NCBI GenBank assembly: GCA_031282245.1
Contig: JAITEB010000036.1
Location: 1 to 39,186, forward strand
Origin: Oscillospiraceae bacterium
GTDB taxonomy: Bacteria > Bacillota > Clostridia > Oscillospirales > Ruminococcaceae
Reading direction: 5' to 3'
Length of the DNA: 39,186 bases
Shown: positions 14,474-22,933 of the stretch, in pieces
How the letters are laid out: every line of letters starts with the position of its first letter
Numbering within the stretch: position 1 is the first letter of the stretch
The notes under the pieces: generated by a model
What the model saw: only the letters and a program-made list of their open reading frames with translations
What the model was told of the DNA's origin: nothing
The model's database searches: none
Position numbers and translations under genes: made by a program

Positions 14474-15532
14474 TTGAAACGTATATTATCTTTTGCGCTT
14501 GTTTTGTCGCTGGTTTTTTCACTGGCGTCATGCGGCGCAGCTTCGGATAACAGCAGCGCGCCTGTGCAGAGCGCCACCGCCAGCGAGGCCGCGAGCGCCG
14601 GGCAGGCGGCAACAGCCGTAAGACCGACGCAGGGCAATGGCAAAATAGGTTTTTCCACTATAACATTGGGCAGTGAGTTTTTTTCCAGTATGGACGCCGC
14701 GGTGCATAACAGGCTTGAAGCCGGGGGCTACGAAGTGATTACGATTTCCTGCGAGGCAAACGCCGCGCAGCAGGTATCCGACATAGAAAACTTGATCACA
14801 ATGAACTGCGAGGCCATTTTCTTCTTTGCCGTGGATCCCAACGCCCTCACGGACGTTTTGAAAAAAGGCCGTAAGGCGGGCATCAAGATGTATGGCATTG
14901 CTTGTACGATTGATGACCTGGAAGCTTATGATAAAATTATTAATACTGACCAGTACGCCTCCGGAGTCGGCGCCGCCGAGATGGCGGCCTCATGGGTAGA
15001 CGCCACTTTCCCGGATGCGGCGGACGGCTCAATCGAAACGGCGCTCATCGTAAATACTTCCACAGTTGACAGCAACAAGCGCTCAGACGGTGAGAGAACT
15101 GTCGCGGAACTGTCGCCTAAAATCAAAGTCGTGGCGGAATATGACCTTGCCGGCGCGTCAGACAGCAATATCAAGGCTCAGGAATACGCCGAGATTATGC
15201 AAAGCCAGTACCCCAATCTGAAGTGCGTCGTCACCTATGGCACAGACGCCTCGCTGGGCATCAACGAAGCTTTCATGAGAAACGCCGGCCTGAACCGCTC
15301 CGAGTTCGCCGTCTTCGGCGTGGATACCAACGAAGTGATCTATAAGGGGATCAAGTCGTCCATAACGGACGAGAGCCTTATCCGCGGAACGGTAAGTTTG
15401 GGAGACGATCTTTCTATTGATGTCTGGGAATGCCTGATTGACGCGGATCTGGAATACATGGATGAGAGCAGGTCGATTTTTAAGCCGGTTAAGCTCATTA
15501 CTACGGAAAATATCGGCAACTATGTAAGTTAA
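14474..15532 (+). CDS. Sugar ABC transporter substrate-binding lipoprotein (RbsB family)
   Basis: A 352-residue periplasmic-binding-protein type 1 (Peripla_BP_4) lipoprotein. The signal peptide ends in a lipobox LASC with C20, so it is lipid-anchored on the outer face of the membrane. A Ser/Ala-rich linker follows, then the two-lobed sugar-binding fold starting GKIGFSTITLGSEFFSS. It should capture a sugar or sugar-like ligand and deliver it to the permease encoded downstream. The start is TTG at 14474, 10 bases after AAGGGAG; no ATG gives a complete signal peptide. The ligand cannot be told from the sequence. Confidence 0.92.
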   Translation: MKRILSFALVLSLVFSLASCGAASDNSSAPVQSATASEAASAGQAATAVRPTQGNGKIGFSTITLGSEFFSSMDAAVHNRLEAGGYEVITISCEANAAQQVSDIENLITMNCEAIFFFAVDPNALTDVLKKGRKAGIKMYGIACTIDDLEAYDKIINTDQYASGVGAAEMAASWVDATFPDAADGSIETALIVNTSTVDSNKRSDGERTVAELSPKIKVVAEYDLAGASDSNIKAQEYAEIMQSQYPNLKCVVTYGTDASLGINEAFMRNAGLNRSEFAVFGVDTNEVIYKGIKSSITDESLIRGTVSLGDDLSIDVWECLIDADLEYMDESRSIFKPVKLITTENIGNYVS

Positions 15533-15547
15533 TCAATACGTATGAGG

Positions 15548-15591
15548 TTCCGCGGGTTTTCTGGAAGCAGCGATCCCGCAGAATCTTTTTA
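15548..15591 (+). terminator. Intercistronic attenuator hairpin after the binding-protein gene
   Basis: TTCCGCGGG (15548-15556) pairs with CCCGCAGAA (15575-15583) with one mismatch, and TCTTTTTA follows. A leaky terminator here would give more binding protein than ATPase and permease, as is common in ABC operons. Confidence 0.5.
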
Positions 15592-15605
15592 TATGGAGGC
15601 TGGCA

Positions 15606-17084
15606 ATGGCGGCGATTCTGGAACTGAAGGGCATAAGAAAAGAATATCCTGGCGTCGTGGCGCTGGACGATTTTTCAATCAGCTTTGAAGAGGGCGAGAT
15701 TCATTCCATCATGGGAGAAAACGGCGCGGGAAAATCCACTATGATCAAGATTATTACAGGCGCGATTCCGGCGGACTGTGGAAAAGTTATAATAAACGGG
15801 CGGGCGTTTGAAAAACTGAACCCCGCTATTTCCAAAGAAAACGGCATTGGGGCGATCTATCAGGAGTTTAATATGATACCTTCCCTGAGCGTCGCGGAAA
15901 ACATTTTTTTGGGTGACAAGACCGGAAACGCCATTATGCCCGATTTTAAGTTTATGCACAGGCGGGCGGGCGAAATTATGAACGAACTCGGCGTGAATAT
16001 TGATTCCAGGCGCATGGTCGGGGAATTGACCACCGCGCAGCAGCAGCTGGTGGAAATTGCCAAAGCGATCGGAAAAAAATGCAGGGTATTAATCATGGAT
16101 GAGCCGTCGGCATCCATCGCTATGGCGGAAGTGGAAAACATGTTCCGCATTGTCAGGCAGCTGAAAGCCTCCGGCGTAACGGTTATTTATATCAGCCACC
16201 GCATTGACGAAGTGTTCCAGATATCCGACCGCGTGTCCGTAATGCGGGACGGCAGGTATATCGCCACAAAGCCCATACGGGACGTGACAAAAAAAGAACT
16301 GATCGCCATGATGGTTGGCCGCGAGCTGACGGAATCCTTTCCAGGCCGCAGCGCGCCTGCCGGCGAACCTGTTCTTGAAGTGGAAAATCTGAGCGGGAAC
16401 GGGGATTTTCATATCAGCCTGGAATTGAGAAAGGGCGAAATTCTGGGGCTTGGGGGATTGGTCGGCGCGGGCAGGACGGAACTTGCCAAAATGCTGGCTG
16501 GCGACATAAGACCCAGTTCCGGGGAAATCCGTGTAAACGGAAGATCCGTCAGATTCAGGGACAGCTCCCAGGCTATCGAAGCCGGGATCGGACTGGTTCC
16601 GGAAGACAGAAAGTTGGAGGGCGTTTTCCTGAATTATACGATAGAGTGGAATATTCCCGTCATGAGCCTGAAATCCATCAGCAAATTCGGCGTTATTGAT
16701 TTTGCCAAAGCCAAAGCTCTTGCGGAAGAATACTCAAAGCGGCTTATGATCAAAACGCCGTCTTTGCGTCAGCTTGTGCGCAACCTGAGCGGGGGAAACC
16801 AGCAGAAAGTGGCCGTGGCGAAAGTTCTTGCGGCGAAAACTAATATTATTATATTTGACGAGCCTACACGCGGCATTGACGTGGGGGCAAAGCAGGAGAT
16901 ATACCGGCTCATGAACGAACTGGCGGAGCAGGGGATGTCCATCATGATGATCTCATCCGAAATGGAGGAGCTTCTTGGCATGAGCGACCGCATTGTGGTT
17001 CTGCATGAAGGCAGAGTGAGCGGCGAACTGAAAAAAGAGGAATTCAGCCAGGAACGGGTTCTGGAACTGTCGTCCGGCATATAG
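15606..17084 (+). CDS. Sugar ABC transporter ATP-binding protein (RbsA/MglA type)
   Basis: A 492-residue double ABC ATPase that powers sugar import. Domain 1 has Walker A GENGAGKS (37-44), the signature-like LTTAQQQLVEIAKAI, Walker B VLIMDEPSAS and switch His in ISHR. Domain 2 has the usual degenerate P-loop of this family (GGLVGAGRTE), an intact signature LSGGNQQKV and Walker B IIIFDEPTRGIDVGA. Unlike its relative at 12,994-14,343, all catalytic residues of the competent site are present. GGAGG lies 6 bases before the ATG. It lies between the binding protein (73 bases upstream) and permease (13 bases downstream) in one operon. Confidence 0.94.
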   Translation: MAAILELKGIRKEYPGVVALDDFSISFEEGEIHSIMGENGAGKSTMIKIITGAIPADCGKVIINGRAFEKLNPAISKENGIGAIYQEFNMIPSLSVAENIFLGDKTGNAIMPDFKFMHRRAGEIMNELGVNIDSRRMVGELTTAQQQLVEIAKAIGKKCRVLIMDEPSASIAMAEVENMFRIVRQLKASGVTVIYISHRIDEVFQISDRVSVMRDGRYIATKPIRDVTKKELIAMMVGRELTESFPGRSAPAGEPVLEVENLSGNGDFHISLELRKGEILGLGGLVGAGRTELAKMLAGDIRPSSGEIRVNGRSVRFRDSSQAIEAGIGLVPEDRKLEGVFLNYTIEWNIPVMSLKSISKFGVIDFAKAKALAEEYSKRLMIKTPSLRQLVRNLSGGNQQKVAVAKVLAAKTNIIIFDEPTRGIDVGAKQEIYRLMNELAEQGMSIMMISSEMEELLGMSDRIVVLHEGRVSGELKKEEFSQERVLELSSGI

Positions 17085-17097
17085 GGGTATAATTAAA

Positions 17098-18075
17098 ATG
17101 AAACGTTTTTTTGATTTTTGCAGAAGAAATCTGGCTTGGGTTCTGCTGGCGGTCTGCTGCCTGATTTTCTCTCTGTTTTCGGAGAATTTCTTTACAGTGC
17201 GCAATATCCTGAATATACTCAACCAGAACGCTTACGTGATGATTGCGGCGTTTGGCATCAGCTTTATCATGATGTCCGGAGAGATGGACCTTTCAATCGG
17301 CTATATGATGAGCATGACCGGCGTGCTCAGCGCAATTATGTCAAGCAGGCTTGGGCTGCCGCTTCCGCTTGTGATCGCGCTGACCATTGCTCTGACCGTT
17401 TTTATGAGTATTCTGAACACGCTTATAAGCCACATGCTCGGCATTACCAGAATGTTTGTCAGTTTTGGCACAATGACGGTCTATCAGGGCTTGTCTTTTA
17501 TCATTTCCCAGTCCAAGACAATCAGCGGGCTTAGCGCAGGCTATAAATATATCGGCCAGGGCGCGCTGTTTGGAAGCGGCTTCACATTCGCGCTGCTGCT
17601 TACAATAGTTCTTGGCGTCGCGGTCAGCTTCGTCCTGAATAAAACTTATTTTGGGCGCTATGTCTTTGCTCTGGGCGGAAATCCCGACGCGGCAAGGCTG
17701 GCCGGAATCAACGTCAGGAAAATACAGATCTATATCGCCGGGGTGGCGGGCGCGTTTTTGGGGATCGCCTCGCTGGTACTGACGGCCAGGGTCGGCTCCG
17801 CCGCCGCAACCACCGCTATGGGCACCGAATTTACGGTTATTTCGGGGCTTTTGCTGGGCGGGGTGTCCATTCGCGGCGGCGAGGGAAAAATAAACGGCTG
17901 TATAGCCGGCATTCTGCTGATCGGACTGCTTGGAAACGGAATGCAGATGGCCGGTATGAACGTTTACTGGCAGTTTGTGGCCAAAGGCGCGATTATGCTG
18001 GCCACCATCGGATTCGACACCTATCAGATGCAGCGCCGCACGGCTCAGCTTAACGCGCGGAAAGAAAGTGCTTAA
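17098..18075 (+). CDS. Sugar ABC transporter permease (RbsC type)
   Basis: A 325-residue integral membrane protein of the BPD_transp_2 family with about 8-10 hydrophobic helices. Typical segments are FGISFIMMSGEMDLSIGYMM, ALGGNPDAARLAGINV (the cytoplasmic loop that docks to the ATPase) and ISGLLLGGVSIRGGEG. It forms the channel, probably as a homodimer, with the double ATPase of the preceding gene, 13 bases away. A basic cytoplasmic N-terminus (MKRFFDFCRRN) supports the chosen ATG. Confidence 0.94.
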   Translation: MKRFFDFCRRNLAWVLLAVCCLIFSLFSENFFTVRNILNILNQNAYVMIAAFGISFIMMSGEMDLSIGYMMSMTGVLSAIMSSRLGLPLPLVIALTIALTVFMSILNTLISHMLGITRMFVSFGTMTVYQGLSFIISQSKTISGLSAGYKYIGQGALFGSGFTFALLLTIVLGVAVSFVLNKTYFGRYVFALGGNPDAARLAGINVRKIQIYIAGVAGAFLGIASLVLTARVGSAAATTAMGTEFTVISGLLLGGVSIRGGEGKINGCIAGILLIGLLGNGMQMAGMNVYWQFVAKGAIMLATIGFDTYQMQRRTAQLNARKESA

Positions 18076-18098
18076 CAAAAGATTGAGGAGGCAATAAT

Positions 18099-18917
18099 AT
18101 GCTGGAATTTAAAACAGAAAAACTCACTGATCGGGTAACCCGGATTTTCGCGTTTTCGACAGAGCTGGCGTACCTGGTTGAAGGGGACGAAAAAGCGGCG
18201 CTGCTGGATACGGGAAGCGGCCTGGGCAGTCTGAAAGAGTGCGTGGAGAGGCTTACTGATAAGCCTCTCGTCGTTCTTCTGACGCACGGGCACGTAGATC
18301 ATGCGATGGGTGCGGATGAATTCGGCGAAGTCTATATGAACCGGAAGGACGACTATATCTTTGCCGAACACGGCGATATGGCGTTCAGAAAAGAAGGGCT
18401 GAACATACTTGCCCCCGGCCTGAAAGTCGGTGACGGCGATATGATACCAACGGCGGACGTCGGCCGCTTTCACGATATGAAGGGCGGGGACAGCTTCGAT
18501 CTGGGAGGCGTTACGGTTGAGGTGTATGACTGCCCGGGACACACAAGGGGCTCCGTTGTGTTTTTAATCCCGGAGGAGCGCTCTGTTTTGCTGGGGGACG
18601 CGTGCAATTATTTTACTTTTATGTTTGGCGGATACTCCACCACGATTACAGAATACGAGAAATCCCTGCAAACGCTGTCGAAAGCGCTTGCGGGCCGGTT
18701 CGACACAGTGTATCTTTCCCATGGCGGCGGCAATGCCCATAAAGAAATGATCGAAGACGTGATTGCGGTTTGTGAGGACATCAAAAACGGAAACACCGAT
18801 GACGTGCCGTTTGAATTTGGCGGAGAAAAAGGTATTATCGCCAAGGCGATACTTCCGGGCGGACAGCGGGCTGACGGAAGAAAAGGCAATATTGTCTATA
18901 ACAAAACCAGGATCTGA
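18099..18917 (+). CDS. Metallo-beta-lactamase-fold hydrolase
   Basis: A 272-residue cytoplasmic MBL-fold enzyme with a complete metal set: HGHVDH at 63-68, H148 in CPGHTRG, D167 in LLGDACN and H208 in LSHGG. These sites bind two metal ions and hydrolyse esters, lactones or phosphodiesters in this superfamily; the sequence does not fix the substrate. GAGGAGG lies just upstream, 23 bases after the permease stop, so it is the last gene of the sugar operon. I infer that it opens a lactone or cleaves an ester in the imported compound. It carries no signal peptide. Confidence 0.88.
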   Translation: MLEFKTEKLTDRVTRIFAFSTELAYLVEGDEKAALLDTGSGLGSLKECVERLTDKPLVVLLTHGHVDHAMGADEFGEVYMNRKDDYIFAEHGDMAFRKEGLNILAPGLKVGDGDMIPTADVGRFHDMKGGDSFDLGGVTVEVYDCPGHTRGSVVFLIPEERSVLLGDACNYFTFMFGGYSTTITEYEKSLQTLSKALAGRFDTVYLSHGGGNAHKEMIEDVIAVCEDIKNGNTDDVPFEFGGEKGIIAKAILPGGQRADGRKGNIVYNKTRI

Positions 18918-18938
18918 CGCTATTGCCGGGCAGCTTGC

Positions 18939-18976
18939 GGAACAGGTACGTCTCCCGGACTTGGCGCGCCTGTTCC
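18939..18976 (+). repeat. Inverted repeat after the sugar operon
   Basis: GGAACAGG (18939-18946) and CCTGTTCC (18969-18976) are separated by 22 bases. There is no clean T-run directly after it, so it is only a weak terminator candidate for the sugar operon. Confidence 0.35.
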
Positions 18977-19035
18977 TGCCGTTTGCCGCTGCAGTAAATT
19001 CTGTAAATTTAGCCGCGCTGTTTTCAAAAAAATTG

Positions 19036-19064
19036 TTGACAGAAATAAAAATATCGGTTATGAT
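19036..19064 (+). promoter_or_regulatory. Promoter of tRNA-Trp
   Basis: Consensus TTGACA (19036-19041), 17 bases, TATGAT (19059-19064), about 48 bases before the tRNA. Confidence 0.8.
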
Positions 19065-19112
19065 TAAAAACAGCGGCGGCAGGGTTCAGGCCGTTACAGA
19101 AATTTTTCATAC

Positions 19113-19188
19113 AGGGGTATAGCTCAGTTGGTAGAGCATCGGTCTCCAAAACCGAGTGTCGAGAGTTCGAGTCTTTCTGCCCCTGCCA
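19113..19188 (+). tRNA. tRNA-Trp (CCA)
   Basis: A 76-nt cloverleaf with acceptor AGGGGTA/TGCCCCT, anticodon CCA in the loop CTCCAAA, T-loop TTCGAGT, discriminator G and an encoded CCA. It is transcribed alone from its own promoter. Confidence 0.95.
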
Positions 19189-19192
19189 ATGC

Positions 19193-19226
19193 AAAAGCCC
19201 CCGGCGCGATTAATGCGCCGGGGGCT
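19193..19226. terminator. GC-rich terminator between tRNA-Trp and gapA
   Basis: A 12-bp stem (19196-19207 with 19215-19226) and a 7-base loop. On the minus strand a TTTTGC tail follows, so it fits gapA best. On the plus strand there is no T-run, but the strong hairpin may also stop tRNA-Trp. Confidence 0.7.
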
Positions 19227-19237
19227 GAAAGATCTGA

Positions 19238-20284
<1,047 letters not shown>

Positions 20285-20292
20285 CTATGCTC

Positions 20293-20321
20293 ATTCTACA
20301 TCAAAGCACTGTAAAGTACAA
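20293..20321 (-). promoter_or_regulatory. Promoter of gapA
   Basis: On the minus strand TTGTAC (20316-20321), 17 bases, TAGAAT (20293-20298), about 39 bases before the start codon. Confidence 0.6.
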
Positions 20322-20341
20322 GTAGAGGGAAAAATAATTAA

Positions 20342-20746
20342 TCAATTTTTAAAGATGTGCAGTTGCGGCCAAACGTCTGCCGCAGATGAAACACTACTTA
20401 TGTCCAGTCCAAGATGTTCTGCGCCAGAAACAACTTCGACAGGGTATTCATCTCTCCAGCCTGAAGCGTTTGTTTCCACGCCCGGAAAGACAAGTTTTCC
20501 GTTGTTGACTGCCCTTTTCCCTTTGAAAATACAGGGCATAAGCCAGGCTTGATCTTTTTCAAATTGGGGAGATCCCACAGGAATCGTGATTGTCAACTCA
20601 TCGCCGACCAGTTTGACTTCGGCTTTCCAGCGAATACCTTCGTTGCCGTAATCAAACTCTTCGGCTGTGTTTGATTCCAAATTCCACTCAATAGGTCTGC
20701 GACTGCCATTGTTGAAAACTTTCTCTAAAACAACGATATTTGACAT
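20342..20746 (-). CDS. Hypothetical protein, 134 residues
   Basis: I do not recognise this protein. It is soluble, without signal peptide or membrane segment, and looks rich in beta strands (alternating hydrophobics such as WKAEVKLVGDELTITIPVG). It is acidic and has many tryptophans, with a single cysteine. The ATG at 20746 follows AGGAGG with a 6-base gap, an excellent site, and a clear promoter lies at 20781-20809, so I take it as a real single-gene unit. It lies between gapA and the terminator of the galactose genes. Nothing in the context gives a function. Confidence 0.7.
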   Translation of the reverse strand: MSNIVVLEKVFNNGSRRPIEWNLESNTAEEFDYGNEGIRWKAEVKLVGDELTITIPVGSPQFEKDQAWLMPCIFKGKRAVNNGKLVFPGVETNASGWRDEYPVEVVSGAEHLGLDISSVSSAADVWPQLHIFKN

Positions 20747-20780
20747 GATGTTCCTCCTATACAATTTTGTTTTATTATAT

Positions 20781-20809
20781 ATTATACAGCAAAGCTCACC
20801 CAAAAACAA
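20781..20809 (-). promoter_or_regulatory. Promoter of the 134-residue protein gene
   Basis: On the minus strand TTGTTT (20804-20809), 17 bases, TATAAT (20781-20786). The -35 box lies in the T-rich tail of the galT terminator. Confidence 0.6.
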
Positions 20810-20851
20810 GACAAAAGAATTGCACAAAATTTTTTACGTTTTTTGTGCAAT
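20801..20851 (-). terminator. Terminator of the galK-manA-galT operon
   Basis: An 11-bp stem, ATTGCACAAAA (20819-20829) with TTTTGTGCAAT (20841-20851). On the minus strand a T-rich tail (TTCTTTTGTCTTG) follows. Confidence 0.75.
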
Positions 20852-20882
20852 CCACTATAATAAAACTAATCCCGTTTATATA

Positions 20883-21872
20883 TTATTTTTTATTGGATTC
20901 CCAGTTTTGCCCAGTAAATTTTTTATAAGCCGCATGCAGTTCTATGGCCTTGTCCTCCGGGCAGGTCTGGTTGCAGTGCGCCCACGCGCCTGTCTCGCTG
21001 GAGGCGTCGAACTGGCGGTTATCCGCGCTGCGCACGGGCGAAAAAAACTCCACATGGAACCTGAAAAAGCCCATGTCCCCGCTGTTGACGGGCGCGTTGT
21101 GCATACACATCATATACGGAAATTTAATATCAAAAAGGCTGTCCAGCATACCCGCCGTGTCCCGCACAGTCCGGGCAAAAAGCGCTTTCTGGTTTTCATC
21201 GAACTGAGAAATATATTGCAGATTTTTCCTGGGCATGATGTTCACCGCATAAGGGTAGGGCGAATAAAAAGGCAGATAGACTACAAATTCGCTGTTCTCA
21301 AAAATAATGCGCCTGCCATCTGCAAGCTCGGCTTGCAGAACGTCCGCAAAGAGCGAACGCCCGTTTTCCTCAAAATATTCCCGCGCAGACTCAAGCTCCA
21401 GCGCGATTTTTTTTGGAATCACAGAATAGCCGTAAATCTGGCCGTGCGGGTGGGGCATGGTCACGCCGATCATTTCGCCGCGGTTCTCGAAAATATAAAC
21501 GTGCTTGATTTTTTTGTCCGCGCCGATTGCGTTAAAGCGCTCTATCCACAGATCAACCAGTTTTTGAACATGACTGACGGGCAGTTCCGGCAGCGTTATA
21601 GTATGGTTCGGCGAATACAAAATAACTTCGCATTTGCCATAACATGGCAGAGTTTTAAAAACAGGCTGCGTCGAAACGTCGTCCGGCTCCGGCGGATCCT
21701 GCCGCAGGGAGGGGAAATCGTTGTCGTATTTATAAACGTCGTAGTTATCCGGCACTTTTCCGGAGCCGGGGCAGAACGGGCACCAGTTTTTCGGCATCTG
21801 CGGGCGGTTCTGGCGGTTGGAAGCAATCATAATATAATCTTGCGTAAATGGGTCATAACGAAGCTCGGCCAT
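20883..21872 (-). CDS. galT: Galactose-1-phosphate uridylyltransferase
   Basis: A 329-residue HIT-superfamily enzyme of the Leloir pathway that exchanges galactose-1-phosphate and UDP-glucose. The active-site motif HPHGQ lies at 141-145, with H143 as the nucleophile. CPFC at 31-34 supplies zinc-ligand cysteines. The ATG at 21872 is chosen because AAGGAGAACG lies just upstream and the family core (LRYDPFTQDYIMIA) starts there; a start 90 bases upstream would add unrelated sequence. It is the last gene of the cluster, 47 bases after manA. No galE is seen in the window. Confidence 0.95.
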   Translation of the reverse strand: MAELRYDPFTQDYIMIASNRQNRPQMPKNWCPFCPGSGKVPDNYDVYKYDNDFPSLRQDPPEPDDVSTQPVFKTLPCYGKCEVILYSPNHTITLPELPVSHVQKLVDLWIERFNAIGADKKIKHVYIFENRGEMIGVTMPHPHGQIYGYSVIPKKIALELESAREYFEENGRSLFADVLQAELADGRRIIFENSEFVVYLPFYSPYPYAVNIMPRKNLQYISQFDENQKALFARTVRDTAGMLDSLFDIKFPYMMCMHNAPVNSGDMGFFRFHVEFFSPVRSADNRQFDASSETGAWAHCNQTCPEDKAIELHAAYKKFTGQNWESNKK

Positions 21873-21919
21873 TTTTTGCGTTCTCCTTTTTAAGTCTGAT
21901 AACGGTCGTTTTGCATATT

Positions 21920-22921
21920 TTACAGGACGCGCCGTTTGCGTCCGCTCAAAGCCTGTGGCCAACGGGTGAACAGAATTTTCACGCTGCCGTCGATTTTATA
22001 TTCGCCAAAACCCGCAGGAATAAAAACGCTTTCGCCTTTCTCCAGCGTCACAGCCTGCCCGCCGCCGGAAAGCGTCCCCGCCCCGTCAAGGCAGACAAGA
22101 GAATGAAAACTGCTTTTAGCGGCGGAATTTTCAAAAACATCCGCCGTTTTTATTACAGCCGTCTCAAACCATTCGCACGCGCCCAGCGGAGTGATCAACG
22201 CGCCGTCCGCGCGCTTTATTTCACGCGGCGCGCCGTATTCTCTCCGGGGCGGCGAAAGCTCTGCGACGTCCAGCGCCTTTTTTATGTGCAATTCGCGGGG
22301 CTTGCCGTCCGCGCTTTTGCGCTTGTAGTCATACAGCCGGTAAGTTATATTGGAATTTTGCTGAACCTCCGCCAAAAGAATTCCCGCGCCGATTGCGTGA
22401 ACTGTGCCCGGTTCAATAAAAAACACGTCCCCGGCCCTGACCGGGACGGCGTTCAGAATTTCTTCAAGACTGCCGTCCGCAGCGCGCCGCTCAACTTCTT
22501 CTCTGCTGCTTTTCCTTTTGAAGCCGTAGTATAAAAACGCGCCCGGGTCTGAGTCTATAATATACCATAGTTCGGTTTTTCCATAGGAGATTTCGTGCAG
22601 CAGCGCATAAGCGTTATTCGGGTGCACTTGAACCGACAGCTTTTGCTTTGCGTCTATCAGCTTCACAAGCACAGGAAAATGCTTTATATAGCAATGACTT
22701 TTGAAGGCCCAGCTCGGGTTTCTGTTCAGACAGGCCGCAAGGCTTTGCCCGGCATAATCGCCCTCTTTTATAAGACTTTCGCCGTCGGGGTGACAGCTTA
22801 GAACCCAGCTTTCGGCCATTGGCGAAGCTTCCCCCGGCTGATTTAATTGCGTTTTAAGCCTGTCCCCGCCCCACAGATAGTCTTTAATCGCGGGAATGAG
22901 CTTCATAATGCGTCCGGGCAT
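21920..22921 (-). CDS. manA: Class I mannose-6-phosphate isomerase
   Basis: A 333-residue zinc-dependent isomerase that interconverts mannose-6-phosphate and fructose-6-phosphate. The motifs LWGGDRL near the N-terminus, VLVKLIDAKQKLSVQVHPN (metal ligands Gln and His), KTELWYI and IEPGTVHAIGAGI are family landmarks, and the C-terminal cupin half is present. The ATG at 22921 follows AAAGGAG by 7 bases; a start six residues later has no ribosome site. It lies 12 bases after galK and before galT, so mannose and galactose entry to glycolysis appear to be co-expressed. Confidence 0.92.
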   Translation of the reverse strand: MPGRIMKLIPAIKDYLWGGDRLKTQLNQPGEASPMAESWVLSCHPDGESLIKEGDYAGQSLAACLNRNPSWAFKSHCYIKHFPVLVKLIDAKQKLSVQVHPNNAYALLHEISYGKTELWYIIDSDPGAFLYYGFKRKSSREEVERRAADGSLEEILNAVPVRAGDVFFIEPGTVHAIGAGILLAEVQQNSNITYRLYDYKRKSADGKPRELHIKKALDVAELSPPRREYGAPREIKRADGALITPLGACEWFETAVIKTADVFENSAAKSSFHSLVCLDGAGTLSGGGQAVTLEKGESVFIPAGFGEYKIDGSVKILFTRWPQALSGRKRRVL

Positions 22922-22933
22922 ACGCAAGCTCCT

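Noticed and set aside
20667-21893. A 408-codon open frame on the plus strand
   Set aside because: It is antisense to galT and the 134-residue gene; galT has clear active-site motifs and codon use, while this frame shows no domain.
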